A DNA stretch of 64,000 nucleotides from Nocardioides nitrophenolicus (GTDB lineage: Bacteria; Actinomycetota; Actinomycetes; Propionibacteriales; Nocardioidaceae). This document shows positions 10,046-19,393 of the stretch, piece after piece. The stretch covers positions 3,844,001 through 3,908,000 of the forward strand of contig NZ_JAFBBY010000001.1 in NCBI RefSeq assembly GCF_016907515.1, given 5' to 3'. Below the pieces are notes generated by a model that made no database searches, was not told where the DNA came from, and saw only the letters and a program-made list of their open reading frames with translations. Made by a program: the position numbers and the translations under genes. Positions within the stretch are counted from its first letter, which is position 1; each line of letters opens with the position of its first letter.

Positions 10046-11650
10046 TCAGCGGCCGTCGAGGGACGCCTGCCGGGAGAGCCGGCCGGATGCGTCGAGGGCC
10101 AGCACCTGGTCCAGGCCGAGGCTGTCGAGGAACCGATGGTCGTGACTCACGACCAGCAGCGCTCCTCGGTAGCCGGAGAGCGCCTCGGTCAGCTGCGCCA
10201 CGCTGGCCACGTCGAGGTTGTTGGTCGGCTCGTCGAGGATCAGCAGCTCGGCGGGCGGCTCGGCGAGCAGCAGGGTCGCCAGCGACACGCGGAACCGCTC
10301 GCCGCCGGACAGCGAGCCGACCGGCCGGTCGACGCTCGAGCCGCGTAGCAGCATCCGCCCCAGCTGGTTGCGGATCGCGCCGTCCGCCGCGCCCGGTGCG
10401 ACCCGGCGTACGTTCGCGACCGCGTCCGCGTCCTCGTCGAGCCCGTCCAGGCGCTGGGGCAGGAAGCCGACCCGGTCGGTCAGGACCCGGCCGGTGGGTG
10501 CGCCGGGCGCGGGGGATCGGCCGTGGACGAGATGCGCCAGCAGGGTCGACTTGCCGGCACCGTTCGGCCCGACGAGCGCCACCCGCTCGGGGCCCTGGAC
10601 CACGAGCGTGCGGCCCTCCTGGCTCAGCTCGAGCAGGCGCCGGCTGCGGGGGACCGCGGGGTCGGGCAGCGCCAGGCTGATGTGCTCCTCCCTGCGGACC
10701 CGGGCGTCGGCGGAGTCGACGGCGGCCTGGGCGGCGAGCACCTTGTCGTCGAGGGTCGAGCGCAGCGAGCCGGCCGCGTTCTGGGCCTTGCTGGCCCGGT
10801 TGCCGGCCAGGATCCGCGGAATGCCGCCGTCCTTCTGGGTCTTGCGGGCGGTGCGCTCGCGACGCGCCAGCTTGGTCTCCGCCTCGGCCCGCTGCCTGCG
10901 CTCGACCTTCAGCGCCTGCTGCGCGGACCGGGCCGCCTGCTGGGCCGCCGCCTGCTCCCGCTCGACGTGCGCGCGCCAGGAGCTGTACGGGCCACCGTAG
11001 GTCGACAGCTCGCCGCCGTGGAGCTCCGCCGTGTGGTCGACGTGCCCCAGCAGGTCGAGGTCGTGGCTGACGATCACGAGCGTGCCGGGCCACTGGTCGA
11101 CGAACTCCGCCAGCCGGGCCCGGGTCGGGCGGTCGAGGTTGTTCGTCGGCTCGTCGAGCAGGGTGATCGGCGTGCGGCGCACCCGCATGCCGGTGATCGC
11201 GATGAGCATCGCCTCGCCGCCCGACAGCTCGGCGACCCGGCGCCCGAGATCCTGGGCTCCGAAGCCGATCTGGTCGAGGAGCTCGGCGGCGCGGGACTCG
11301 ATGTCCCAGTCGTCGCCGATCGTCTCGAAGTGTCGCTGGTCGACCTCGCCCCGCTCGATCGCGTCGATGGCGTCGACCACGTCGCGGATGCCGAGCAGGT
11401 CGGCGATCGTCGTGGCGGCCTGGAGGGTCAGGGTCTGGGGCAGGTAGCCGACGTCGCCGGCGGTGGTGATCTGGCCGGACGTGGGCCGCAGCAGCCCGGC
11501 GACCAGGCGCAGCAGGGTCGACTTCCCGGCGCCGTTGCGCCCGACCAGGCCGGTGCGCCCGGCGTTCAGGGAGCCGTCGAGGTGGGAGAGCGCGACCGTT
11601 CCGTCCGGCCACTCGAAGGTGACGTCGCGCAGGGTGATGACAGGGGACAT
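10046..11650 (-). CDS. ABC-F family ATPase
   Basis: A 534-residue soluble protein with two ABC domains and no membrane segments, the ABC-F plan. The first domain has GRNGAGKST, LSGGEAM and LLDEPTNNLD; the second has GPNGAGKST, LSGGERFR and LILDEPTNNLD. A charged linker rich in Arg and Lys (about residues 215-290) joins them. The start MSPVITLRD is chosen because homologous domains begin there; the frame stays open upstream to 11797 with low-complexity sequence. ABC-F proteins act on the ribosome as translation factors or antibiotic-protection proteins; which of these applies cannot be decided here. The leader contains a hairpin and a tiny ORF, which resembles attenuation-controlled members. 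Confidence 0.9.
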   Translation of the reverse strand: MSPVITLRDVTFEWPDGTVALSHLDGSLNAGRTGLVGRNGAGKSTLLRLVAGLLRPTSGQITTAGDVGYLPQTLTLQAATTIADLLGIRDVVDAIDAIERGEVDQRHFETIGDDWDIESRAAELLDQIGFGAQDLGRRVAELSGGEAMLIAITGMRVRRTPITLLDEPTNNLDRPTRARLAEFVDQWPGTLVIVSHDLDLLGHVDHTAELHGGELSTYGGPYSSWRAHVEREQAAAQQAARSAQQALKVERRQRAEAETKLARRERTARKTQKDGGIPRILAGNRASKAQNAAGSLRSTLDDKVLAAQAAVDSADARVRREEHISLALPDPAVPRSRRLLELSQEGRTLVVQGPERVALVGPNGAGKSTLLAHLVHGRSPAPGAPTGRVLTDRVGFLPQRLDGLDEDADAVANVRRVAPGAADGAIRNQLGRMLLRGSSVDRPVGSLSGGERFRVSLATLLLAEPPAELLILDEPTNNLDVASVAQLTEALSGYRGALLVVSHDHRFLDSLGLDQVLALDASGRLSRQASLDGR

Positions 11651-11803
11651 GGCTGAGTCCGTTCGTGAGGACGCCCGACGTACGGCGTCGCTCGCACGTG
11701 GCGGCGCGCGGCGTCGTCGGGCCGATGAGGATGACGTCGGGGCCGGACCGGTGCGCGGGCAGGCAGCGGCCACGCCTCCAGCGGGGGCGCCGGCCACGGA
11801 TCC

Positions 11804-11848
11804 GCCGCCCGGTCCGGGCGGCTAGCGTCTGTCGACCTCGATCAGCAC
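11804..11848 (-). promoter_or_regulatory. Possible attenuator leader (tiny ORF plus hairpin) of ABC-F gene
   Basis: On the minus strand a nine-codon frame GTG...TAG (11848-11822, reading MLIEVDRR) ends directly at a hairpin formed by 11804-11811 and 11815-11822 (8-bp stem, 3-base loop). A TACCCT six bases before the GTG could be a -10 for a leaderless start. This is suggestive only; no -35 is clear. Confidence 0.3.
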
Positions 11849-11889
11849 TCCACCAGGGTAGGTCAGGCCGCGCCTGCCATCCTGAGCGG

Positions 11890-12522
11890 GTGAGCGAAGC
11901 AGTCCTCTCGGTACGCGGCCTGGCCCGCTCGTACGGCGACCACCAGGTCCTCGCGGACTTCGACCTCGAGCTGGCCCCCGGGCGGGCGGCGGTGCTCGTC
12001 GGGCCCAACGGATCGGGCAAGTCGACCGCGCTGCGCTGCATCACGGGTGCGGACCAGGCCGATGCCGGCACCGTGGAGGTGCTGGGGGAGACGTTGGACG
12101 AGCGGTCGGCGACCATCCGCGCCGCGATGGCGGTGGTCATGGACGACCTCGACTTCTTCCCCGACCTCACCGTCGTGGAGCACCTCGACCTGTTCGCCCG
12201 CGCGCACCGGACGCCGGACGCCGACACCGTCGTCGACGACGTGCTGGAGGAGGTCGGGCTGACCGCGCAGTCCGGGCTGCTGCCGACCTCGCTCTCCTCG
12301 GGCCAGCGGCGCCGGCTCGCACTGGCCAGTGCGTTCGTCCGGCCGCGCCGCCTGCTGGTCCTCGACGAGCCGGAGCAGCGGCTCGACCAGGAGGGGCTGG
12401 CCTGGTTGGCCGAGCGCCTGGTCGCCGAGAAGGCGTCGGGGCTGGCGATCGTGCTGGCCAGCCATGCGCCGGCGCTCGTGGACGCGGTCGCCGACGACGT
12501 GGTCAGCCTGGCGCGCCCGTGA
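11890..12522 (+). CDS. ABC transporter ATP-binding protein
   Basis: A 210-residue ATPase beginning at GTG. Walker A is GPNGSGKST (about residue 40), the signature is the variant LSSGQRRR and Walker B is LLVLDEPEQ. The switch His is in ASHAPA. Its stop overlaps the GTG of the DUF6297 membrane gene by four bases, so the two are one translational unit, presumably an exporter with one ATPase and one membrane polypeptide. The substrate is unknown. Confidence 0.88.
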   Translation: MSEAVLSVRGLARSYGDHQVLADFDLELAPGRAAVLVGPNGSGKSTALRCITGADQADAGTVEVLGETLDERSATIRAAMAVVMDDLDFFPDLTVVEHLDLFARAHRTPDADTVVDDVLEEVGLTAQSGLLPTSLSSGQRRRLALASAFVRPRRLLVLDEPEQRLDQEGLAWLAERLVAEKASGLAIVLASHAPALVDAVADDVVSLARP

Positions 12523-14006
12523 GGAGGACCGAGGCGGGCGAGCTGCGCGCCGACATCCGCTTCTGGCGGCGCAGCCGGCGCACCCTCTCGCTCGGCGAGG
12601 CACTGCAGGACCTGTACATCGGCGTCTTCGCGGTGCTCATGCTCGGCTCGATGCTGGTCAGCGTCCTGGTCAACCTCTCCGACGTCGGCGACCGCGCCTG
12701 CGTCGCCTCCGACTGCGCCGCGGCGCGCTCGCTACTGCCGTGGCTGGTCGTCGGCACCCTGCTCGCGCTGCTCTGGTCGCTCGCCCGGATGGTCGGTCCG
12801 GTGGCGGTCGGCCCCGGCGTCGCCGCGTGGTTGCTGCCGAGCCCGGTCGACCGCGGCGACCTGCTCCGCGGCCGCGCCCGCGGCACCGCGCTGCTCGCGG
12901 CGGCACTGGTCGCTCCCGTCGCCGCCGGCGCGGCGACCCTGGCCGGCTTCGGCGTCGCCCCGCTGGTGGTGTTCACGGTGGGCGCGGCCGGGCTGGCGTC
13001 GTACGGCGTGGGGGCGCTGACCGCTGCCCAAGCAGCTGCTCGGTCGCGGCACCCGGCGCTGCTGCTCGGGCCGGTCAGCCTGCTCGCGGTCGGGGTGGGG
13101 CTGGCCACGATCGCGGCGTCGCGCGCGCCGGTGGTCTCGGTGTCGCCGGCGGTGCGCTGGGCGGGGCTGGTGGCGACCGGACTGGTCTGGGTGGGCGTGC
13201 TGGTCGGGCTGGTGCGGGCCCGGGTGCTCACCGCCCGCCTGCGCCGGCGCGACGTGGCTCCGGGCGGCGTGCTCGTGCCCGGCCTGGGCGGCGCGCTGGC
13301 GACGCTCGACCTGGCGCTGATGTTCGACGTCCTCGTCGCCCACGCCAGCAGCCGGCGCGGCGCGCTGCGGCCCCGGCGCGGTGGTCCGGCCGGCCTGGCC
13401 GCCCTGGCCTGGCGGGACCTGGTCCGGCTGCGCCGGCAGCCCGGCCGACTCGTGCTGTTGGCGGGCTCCCTCCTCGTTCCGTACGCCGTCGCCACGGTCG
13501 GCGGCCGGGTCGTGGTGGTGCTCGTCGAGGTGCTGGTGTGCTTCGTGCTCGTCGTGCCCTTCCTGGTCGCGCTGCGGGTGCTGACCAGGTCCGCGGGCAT
13601 GTCGCGGATGTTCCCGACCCCGCTGGGGCCCACGCGGGCGGCGGCGGTCGTCGTACCGGGGGCGCTGCTGGTGGTCCACGGCCTGCTCAGCGCCCCCGCG
13701 CTGCATCGCACGCTGACGGCTCCCGCGAGCGACCTCGCCCTGCTGGGCGTCGCGTCGGGCGTCGCCGGGCTGGCGGCCGGCGTGCGCTGGGTGACCGGCC
13801 GTCCGCCCGACTACGGCCGGCCGCTGGTCTCGACGCCGGCGGGCGGCGTACCGACCAACCTCTACGGCAGCGTGCTGCGGGGCTTCGACATCGCCGTGCT
13901 GACCGCGCTGCCGATGCTGTTCGCCCCGACCGGCGGGGGAGCGACGGTCTCGCTGGCGGTGTCGGTCGGCGTCATCGGCTACCTGTGCTCGCGAGGGGCA
14001 ACCTAG
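12519..14006 (+). CDS. DUF6297-type ABC permease subunit
   Basis: A 495-residue protein starting at a GTG inside the end of the ATPase gene. About ten or more hydrophobic segments are visible, beginning near residue 35 (YIGVFAVLMLG) and ending near the C-terminus. The sequence resembles the actinobacterial DUF6297 family found beside an ABC ATPase. An Arg-rich cytoplasmic stretch lies around residues 275-310. No solute can be assigned. The last six bases fall in a possible operator for the next operon. Confidence 0.75.
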   Translation: MRRTEAGELRADIRFWRRSRRTLSLGEALQDLYIGVFAVLMLGSMLVSVLVNLSDVGDRACVASDCAAARSLLPWLVVGTLLALLWSLARMVGPVAVGPGVAAWLLPSPVDRGDLLRGRARGTALLAAALVAPVAAGAATLAGFGVAPLVVFTVGAAGLASYGVGALTAAQAAARSRHPALLLGPVSLLAVGVGLATIAASRAPVVSVSPAVRWAGLVATGLVWVGVLVGLVRARVLTARLRRRDVAPGGVLVPGLGGALATLDLALMFDVLVAHASSRRGALRPRRGGPAGLAALAWRDLVRLRRQPGRLVLLAGSLLVPYAVATVGGRVVVVLVEVLVCFVLVVPFLVALRVLTRSAGMSRMFPTPLGPTRAAAVVVPGALLVVHGLLSAPALHRTLTAPASDLALLGVASGVAGLAAGVRWVTGRPPDYGRPLVSTPAGGVPTNLYGSVLRGFDIAVLTALPMLFAPTGGGATVSLAVSVGVIGYLCSRGAT

Positions 14007-14032
14007 CACTTGCTTGGTTCTTCCCTTATGAT
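14001..14032 (+). promoter_or_regulatory. Candidate promoter with TetR-type operator for SDR-thiolase operon
   Basis: A TATGAT at 14027-14032 is a good -10. The -35 at 17-bp spacing (14004-14009) is weak. It overlaps 14001-14014, ACCTAGCACTTGCT, which differs at one base from the KstR2 box AnCAAGnnCTTGnT. A site over the -35 would suit repression by a TetR-family acyl-CoA or steroid regulator. Confidence 0.35.
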
Positions 14033-14062
14033 CCTCGTTCGGAGGACGACGAAAGGGATTCC

Positions 14063-14818
14063 GTGGCGTACAGCATCGACATGACCGGTCAGGTGGTCCT
14101 CGTGACCGGAGGCGGCCGGGGTGTGGGCGACGGCATCGTGCGGGCCTACCTCGAGGCCGGCGCCTCGGTGGAGATCTGCGGTCGCAGCACGCCGGAGTCC
14201 GTGCGCGACGGCGTGCACTTCACGCCGGTCGACGTGCGAGAGGCCGACCAGGTCGCGGCCTGGGTCGACGACGTCGTACGCCGGCGCGAGCGGATCGACG
14301 TCGCGGTCAACAACGCCGGTGGCTCGCCGTTCGCGCAGTTCGACTCGGCGTCGGCCCGCTTCCACGCGAAGATCAACGACCTCAACTTCATGTCCGCGGC
14401 CTATGTCGCCCTCGCGGTGCGCCCGCACCTGAAGGAGACCGGCGGCTCGCTGGTCAACATCACCTCGATCTCGGCCCGGCGCGCCAGCCCCGGCACCGCC
14501 GTCTACGGCGCCGCCAAGGCCGCGCTGGAGAGCCTGACCGCCAGCCTCGGCGTCGAGTGGGCGCCGGAGGTCCGGGTCAACGCGGTCAGCTGCGGCCTGG
14601 TCGAGACGCCCGGCTCGGCGGACCACTACGGCGACGCCGAGCAGTTCGCGCGGGTCGCCGCCACCATCCCGCGGGGCGTCTTCGCCACGCCGCTCGAGGT
14701 CGGGCAGGCCTGCGTCTTCCTGTCCTCGCCGCTGGCCAGCCACATCACCGGCGCCGTCCTCAACGTCGACGGCGGCGGCGAGTGGCCCGCCTTCCTCCAG
14801 CACACGCCCAACGCCTGA
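14063..14818 (+). CDS. Short-chain dehydrogenase/reductase
   Basis: A 251-residue classical SDR starting at GTG with AAAGGGA upstream. It has the Rossmann motif TGGGRGVG (about residues 15-22), NNAGG, and the catalytic Ser in NITSISA with YGAAK as the YxxxK pair. The substrate is unknown. It is 26 bases ahead of a thiolase, so a role in beta-oxidation of a fatty, steroid or aromatic acyl-CoA side chain is likely. Several related SDRs sit in mycobacterial cholesterol loci, and the upstream operator-like site is compatible with that. Confidence 0.88.
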   Translation: MAYSIDMTGQVVLVTGGGRGVGDGIVRAYLEAGASVEICGRSTPESVRDGVHFTPVDVREADQVAAWVDDVVRRRERIDVAVNNAGGSPFAQFDSASARFHAKINDLNFMSAAYVALAVRPHLKETGGSLVNITSISARRASPGTAVYGAAKAALESLTASLGVEWAPEVRVNAVSCGLVETPGSADHYGDAEQFARVAATIPRGVFATPLEVGQACVFLSSPLASHITGAVLNVDGGGEWPAFLQHTPNA

Positions 14819-14844
14819 TCCCACCCACCCAGCAGGAGTCCTCC

Positions 14845-16062
14845 GTGCCCGAAGCAGTCATCGTCTCCGCCGCCCGCTCGCCGATCGGCCGCGCCTACAA
14901 GGGCTCGCTGCGCGAGATGCGCCCCGACGACCTGGCCGCCCAGATGGTCGACGCGGCGCTGTCCGCCGTACCCGAGCTGGACCGGACGCTCGTCGAGGAC
15001 CTGATGATGGGCTGCGCGCAGCCCGCGGGCGAGCAGGGCTACAACATCGGCCGGATGGTGGCGCTGCGCCTGGGCCTCGACGGCGTCCCGGGCACGACGG
15101 TGCACCGCTACTGCGCGTCCTCCCTGCAGGCCACCCGGATGGCGCTGCACGCGATCCGGGCCGGCGAAGGCGACGTCTTCGTCGCGGCCGGGGTCGAGAC
15201 CGTCTCCCGCTTCCAGCTCGGCAAGGCCGACGGCATGCCCGACACCCGCAACCCGCTGTACGCCGCGGCCGCCGAGCGCGCCGCCGCCAAGGCCCTGGCC
15301 CGCGAGCCCTGGGTGGACCCGCGCTCGCTCGGCGAGCTCCCCGACGTCTACATCGCCATGGGCGAGACCGCCGAGAACGTCGCCCGCTACTGCGACGTCT
15401 CTCGCGAGGCGCAGGACGAGTACGCCGTCCGCAGCCAGAACCTCGCCGAGGCCGCGGCCCAGCGCGGCTTCTGGAAGACCGACATCACGCCGGTCACCCT
15501 CGCCGACGGCACCGTAGTCGACTCCGACGACGGCCCGCGCGCGGGAGTGACGCTGGAGAAGGTCGCCTCGATGGCGCCCGTCTTCCACCCCGAGGGCACC
15601 GTCACCGCCGCCAACTGCTGCCCGCTCAACGACGGCGCCGCGGCGCTCGTCATCATGAGCGACACCCGCGCCGCCGAGCTCGGCATCACCCCGCTCGCCC
15701 GGGTCGTGTCGACCGGCGTCTCGGCGCTCAGCCCCGAGATCATGGGCCTCGGCCCGGTCGAGGCCAGCCGCCAGGCGATCGCGCGCGCCGGGCTGTCCGT
15801 CGGCGACGTCGACCTGGTCGAGATGAACGAGGCCTTCGCCGCCCAGGTGCTGCCCTGCATCGACCAGCTCGGCCTCGACCTGGACCGGGTCAACGTCAAC
15901 GGCGGCGCGATCGCGCTCGGCCACCCGTTCGGCTCCACCGGCGCCCGAATGGCCACCACGCTGATCCACGGCCTGCAGGAGCGCGACGCGCAGTTCGGAC
16001 TGGAGACCATGTGCGCCGCCGGCGGCCAGGGCATGGCGATGGTGCTCGAGCGGCTCAGCTGA
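14845..16062 (+). CDS. Acetyl-CoA acetyltransferase (thiolase)
   Basis: A 405-residue type II thiolase very like mycobacterial FadA3 in length and sequence as I recall it. The nucleophile is Cys90 in HRYCASS, the His is in ALGHPFGSTG and the second Cys is in TMCAAGGQG. AGCAGGAG precedes the GTG start. It splits 3-ketoacyl-CoA to acetyl-CoA and a shortened acyl-CoA. The gene is cotranscribed with the upstream SDR. The operon ends before a long inverted repeat and faces typA. Confidence 0.92.
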   Translation: MPEAVIVSAARSPIGRAYKGSLREMRPDDLAAQMVDAALSAVPELDRTLVEDLMMGCAQPAGEQGYNIGRMVALRLGLDGVPGTTVHRYCASSLQATRMALHAIRAGEGDVFVAAGVETVSRFQLGKADGMPDTRNPLYAAAAERAAAKALAREPWVDPRSLGELPDVYIAMGETAENVARYCDVSREAQDEYAVRSQNLAEAAAQRGFWKTDITPVTLADGTVVDSDDGPRAGVTLEKVASMAPVFHPEGTVTAANCCPLNDGAAALVIMSDTRAAELGITPLARVVSTGVSALSPEIMGLGPVEASRQAIARAGLSVGDVDLVEMNEAFAAQVLPCIDQLGLDLDRVNVNGGAIALGHPFGSTGARMATTLIHGLQERDAQFGLETMCAAGGQGMAMVLERLS

Positions 16063-16078
16063 CCGGCGGCTCCGGGGA

Positions 16079-16192
16079 GCTGTAACACGTTGTCCGCCCG
16101 TCTGGGCGGCGGTTGTCAGCACGATACGCCGGCGACACGCCGTACCTGCTGCTGAGAAGTGGCGGGTAGTCGGGTGGACAGCGTGTTACAGC
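16079..16192 (+). repeat. Long-armed inverted repeat downstream of thiolase
   Basis: The 22-base arms at 16079-16100 and 16171-16192 match except at two positions, and both exceptions become G-U pairs in plus-strand RNA. The arms enclose 70 bases with smaller hairpins. Each arm begins GCTGTAACACG. It lies in the convergent gap between the thiolase and typA, so it may fold in the thiolase 3' UTR or be a small MITE-like relic. No target-site duplication is visible. Confidence 0.6.
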
Positions 16193-16257
16193 CCAGCGCC
16201 CGCCCCCGGAACGCCGGCCCGCGCGACCCCGCGCGTCGGCCCGCGCCACCGCGAACG

Positions 16258-16294
16258 CCAGACCCCGCCCCGGGCAACCCGAGGCGGGGTCTGG
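16258..16294. terminator. Terminator hairpin of typA
   Basis: Perfect 12-bp arms (16258-16269 and 16283-16294) enclose a 13-base loop that can itself pair (GGG with CCC). It lies 33 bases downstream of the typA stop. Confidence 0.8.
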
Positions 16295-16326
16295 AACGTT
16301 CTCGCCGCCGTACGACGGCGCGGGTG

Positions 16327-18231
16327 CTACCGGTTGGCCTTCTTGGCGCGGCTGGCGGCCTTGGCGCGCTCGTTGGCGTCGAGGTTGACCTTGCGGATGC
16401 GGACCGTCTCGGGCGTGATCTCGACGCACTCGTCCTCGCGGCAGAACTCCAGGCACTGCTCCAGGGAGAGCTTCTTCGGCGGGATGAGCTTCTCGAAGTT
16501 GTCGGAGGTGGCGGACCGGATGTTGGTCTGCTGCTTCTCCTTGGTGATGTTGACGTCCATGTCGTCGGCGCGGGAGTTCTCGCCGACGATCATGCCCTCG
16601 TAGACCTCGGTCGACGGCTCGACGAAGAGCACGCCGCGCTCCTGCAGCGAGGTCATGGCGTACGCCGTCGCCGCGCCGGCGCGGTCGGCCACCAGCGAGC
16701 CGGACTGGCGGCTGCGGATCTCGCCGGCCCACGGGAAGTAGCCCTCGGAGATGGAGTGGGCGATGCCGGTGCCGCGGGTCTCGGTGAGGAAGTCGGTGCG
16801 GAAGCCGATCAGGCCGCGGGCGGGGACGATGAACTCCATCCGGACCCAGCCGGTGCCGTGGTTGGTCATCCCCTCCATCCGGCCCTTGCGGTTGGCGAGG
16901 AGCTCGGTAATGGTGCCGAGGAACTCCTCGGGGGCGTCGATGGTGAGCCGCTCGAAGGGCTCGTGCAGCTTGCCGTCGATCTCCCGGGTGACGACCTGCG
17001 GCTTGCCGACGGTGAGCTCGTAGCCCTCGCGGCGCATCTGCTCGACCAGGATCGCCAGCGCCAGCTCGCCGCGGCCCTGGACCTCCCACGCATCGGGACG
17101 CTCGGTGGGGAGGACGCGGAGCGAGACGTTGCCGACCAGCTCGGAGTCGAGACGGTCCTTGACCAGGCGGGCGGTGACCTTGTGGCCCTTGCCGCCCTTG
17201 CCGACCAGCGGGGAGGTGTTGGTGCCGATGGTCATCGAGATGGCCGGCTCGTCGACGTGGATCAGCGGCAGCGCGACCGGGTTCTCCGGGTCGGCCAGGG
17301 TCTCGCCGATGGTGATGTCGGGGATGCCGGCGACGGCGACGATGTCGCCGGGGCCCGCGGACTCGCCGGGCTTGCGCTCGAGGCCCTCGGTGATGAGGAG
17401 CTCGGTGATCTTGACGTTCTTGGCCACGCCGTCGCGGTTGATCCACGCGACGTTCTGGCCCTTCTTGAGCGTGCCCTGCTTGATCCGCAGCAGCGCCAGG
17501 CGACCGAGGAACGGCGAGGCGTCGAGGTTGGTGACGTGGGCCTGGAGCGGGGCCTCGTCGTCGTACTCCGGCGCGGGGATGGTCTCCAGGATGGTGCGGA
17601 AGAGCGGCTCCAGGTCGCTGCCCTCGGGCAGGGTGCCGTTCTCGGGCTTGGTCAGCGAGGCGATGCCGGCCTTGCCGGAGGCGTAGACGACCGGGAAGTC
17701 GAGGGCGTCCTGCGAGTGGGAGTCGTCGAGCAGGTCCATGAACAGCTCGTAGGTCTCGTCGACGACCTCGTCGATCCGGGCGTCGCCGCGGTCGGTCTTG
17801 TTGACCACGAGGATCACCGGCATGTCGGCGTTGAGCGCCTTGCGCAGCACGAAGCGGGTCTGGGGGAGCGGGCCCTCGGACGCGTCGACCAGCAGCACGA
17901 TGCCGTCGACCATCGACAGGCCGCGCTCGACCTCGCCACCGAAGTCGGCGTGGCCCGGGGTGTCGATGATGTTGATGACCATGTCACCGTCGGCCATCTC
18001 CTGGGCGGAGGGGCCGCGGTAGTGGACCGCGGTGTTCTTCGCGAGGATGGTGATGCCCTTCTCGCGCTCGAGATCACCGGAGTCCATCACGCGCTCGGCG
18101 ACGCCCTCGGCCTGGTGCGCGCTGAAGGCACCGGCCTGGTGCAGCATCGCGTCGACGAGGGTCGTCTTGCCGTGGTCGACGTGGGCGACGATGGCGACGT
18201 TGCGGAGATCGGTACGACGAGTCTGGGACAC
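16327..18231 (-). CDS. typA: Translational GTPase TypA/BipA
   Basis: A 634-residue ribosome-associated GTPase, full length for the family. The G domain shows AHVDHGKTT (G1), DTPGHADF (G3) and NKTDR (G4), followed by EF-Tu domain 2-like, EF-G III/V-like and the BipA-specific C-terminal domains. The start is GTG (MSQTRRTD). The C-terminus is Lys/Ala/Arg-rich (AKKANR). The family aids ribosome assembly and stress adaptation. It is divergent from the racemase gene, with 66 bases between starts, and has its own terminator. Confidence 0.97.
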   Translation of the reverse strand: MSQTRRTDLRNVAIVAHVDHGKTTLVDAMLHQAGAFSAHQAEGVAERVMDSGDLEREKGITILAKNTAVHYRGPSAQEMADGDMVINIIDTPGHADFGGEVERGLSMVDGIVLLVDASEGPLPQTRFVLRKALNADMPVILVVNKTDRGDARIDEVVDETYELFMDLLDDSHSQDALDFPVVYASGKAGIASLTKPENGTLPEGSDLEPLFRTILETIPAPEYDDEAPLQAHVTNLDASPFLGRLALLRIKQGTLKKGQNVAWINRDGVAKNVKITELLITEGLERKPGESAGPGDIVAVAGIPDITIGETLADPENPVALPLIHVDEPAISMTIGTNTSPLVGKGGKGHKVTARLVKDRLDSELVGNVSLRVLPTERPDAWEVQGRGELALAILVEQMRREGYELTVGKPQVVTREIDGKLHEPFERLTIDAPEEFLGTITELLANRKGRMEGMTNHGTGWVRMEFIVPARGLIGFRTDFLTETRGTGIAHSISEGYFPWAGEIRSRQSGSLVADRAGAATAYAMTSLQERGVLFVEPSTEVYEGMIVGENSRADDMDVNITKEKQQTNIRSATSDNFEKLIPPKKLSLEQCLEFCREDECVEITPETVRIRKVNLDANERAKAASRAKKANR

Positions 18232-18297
18232 GAGGGTTCAGCCTACTTGCGTCGGACCTTCCTGCTCGCATCCTCGGCTGCACCCTAGACTCCCCCC

Positions 18298-18987
18298 ATG
18301 CAGACCATCGGCCTCGTCGGCGGCATGTCCTGGGAGAGCAGCGCGGCGTACTACGAAGCGCTGAACCGCGGTGTCGAGGAGCGTCTCGGTGGCCTCCACT
18401 CCGCCCAGAGCGTGATGGCGTCGGTCGACTTCGCCGAGGTGACCCGGCTCCAGGAGGACGAGGACTGGGACGGCGTCGCCGCCATCCTGCGCGCCGCCGC
18501 CGAGTCGGTCGAGCGCGCCGGCGCCGACTTCCTGATGCTCTGCACCACCACCTTCCACCGGGTCGCCGAGCAGGTCCAGGACGCCGTCTCGATCCCGCTG
18601 CTCCACCTCGGCGACGTCGTGGCCGAGGCATGCAAGGCCGAGGGCGTCGAGAGCGTGGCCCTGCTCGGCACCAAGTTCGCGATGTCGCGCACCTTCTTCA
18701 CCGACCGGATCGCCAGCCACGGGCTGTCGGTGCTCGTCCCCGAGGTGACCCACCACGACGAGCTGAACCGGATCATCTACGACGAGCTGGTGCACGGCAA
18801 GGTCGTCGACGACTCCCGCCGCGCCGTGGTCGGCATGATCAGCGAGGCGTGGGACGCCGGCGCCGGCGGGGTGATCCTCGGCTGCTCCGAGCTGGAGCTG
18901 CTGATCCGGCAGGCCGACTCGGAGATTCCGGTCTTCCCGTGCACGACGTTGCATGTCACGGCGGCGTTGGACCGGGCGCTGGCCTGA
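18298..18987 (+). CDS. Aspartate/glutamate racemase family protein
   Basis: A 229-residue PLP-independent racemase-fold protein. Two conserved Cys regions are present: Cys82 in MLCTTTFH and Cys196 in LGCSELE, as expected for the two-base mechanism. The Asn usual in the first motif (NTxH) is replaced by Thr, which may change the substrate. It belongs to the YgeA-like Asp/Glu/hydantoin racemase group. It stands alone, divergent from typA and followed by two hairpins. Confidence 0.87.
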   Translation: MQTIGLVGGMSWESSAAYYEALNRGVEERLGGLHSAQSVMASVDFAEVTRLQEDEDWDGVAAILRAAAESVERAGADFLMLCTTTFHRVAEQVQDAVSIPLLHLGDVVAEACKAEGVESVALLGTKFAMSRTFFTDRIASHGLSVLVPEVTHHDELNRIIYDELVHGKVVDDSRRAVVGMISEAWDAGAGGVILGCSELELLIRQADSEIPVFPCTTLHVTAALDRALA

Positions 18988-19001
18988 GGTTCGGGGCCGC
19001 A

Positions 19002-19059
19002 GGAATCGCCGGTCGACCGGCGATTCCGTCGCTTGTCGGCCGTTGCAACGCCCGACAAG
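19002..19059. terminator. Two tandem hairpins between convergent genes
   Basis: Hairpin one has 11-bp perfect arms (19002-19012 and 19017-19027, loop TCGA). Hairpin two has 8-bp arms (19032-19039 and 19052-19059) with a further self-complementary CGTTGCAACG inside. They separate the racemase (plus) from the RiPP operon (minus). Confidence 0.8.
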
Positions 19060-19108
19060 TGCAAGAAATGCCCGCCCAGTGCGACGGGTGAGCCAGGAGT
19101 GACGGGGA

Positions 19109-19393
19109 CTACGACGCCGCGCGCACCATCCGCCGGCTGCGCAGCTGCTCGAGGAAGGCCACGATGTCGTCGCGGCACAGCTCGGCGGTGATGTCGTACT
19201 CCTCGGCCACCAGCGCGCACAGCTCGCCGAGGTCGCGCGGCTCGGCGAGATGGCGCCACAGGGTGGCGGCGACGCCCTTGACGGCGTAGTACTCGCCCTG
19301 GTCGACGCCCATCATCACGAACTCCTCGCCCATCTCCACGGCATGGAGGCCGGGGTCACGCACCCACCTTTCGGGTCGGTCTGCTCGCTGCAT
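19109..19393 (-). CDS. PqqD-like RiPP recognition protein (lasso B1 type)
   Basis: A 94-residue PqqD-family protein whose fold binds leader peptides (RRE). The typical order is visible: a beta-rich N-terminal half with EYYAVKGVAATLW, then helices with LCALVAEEYDI and IVAFLEQL. It is the last gene of the minus-strand RiPP operon and overlaps the kinase gene by 38 bases; a GTG ten codons downstream is an alternative start. By analogy with lasso and HPr-rel-A systems it would present the precursor at 20778-20879 to the peptidase or kinase. Confidence 0.82.
   Translation of the reverse strand: MQRADRPERWVRDPGLHAVEMGEEFVMMGVDQGEYYAVKGVAATLWRHLAEPRDLGELCALVAEEYDITAELCRDDIVAFLEQLRSRRMVRAAS

Noticed and set aside
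8325..12227. 1300-codon minus-strand frame spanning several genes
   Set aside because: Out of frame with the clear ABC-F protein and antisense to the PLD and ABC ATPase genes; low-complexity product of high GC.
16159..18288. 709-codon plus-strand frame opposite typA
   Set aside because: Pure antisense of a canonical TypA.
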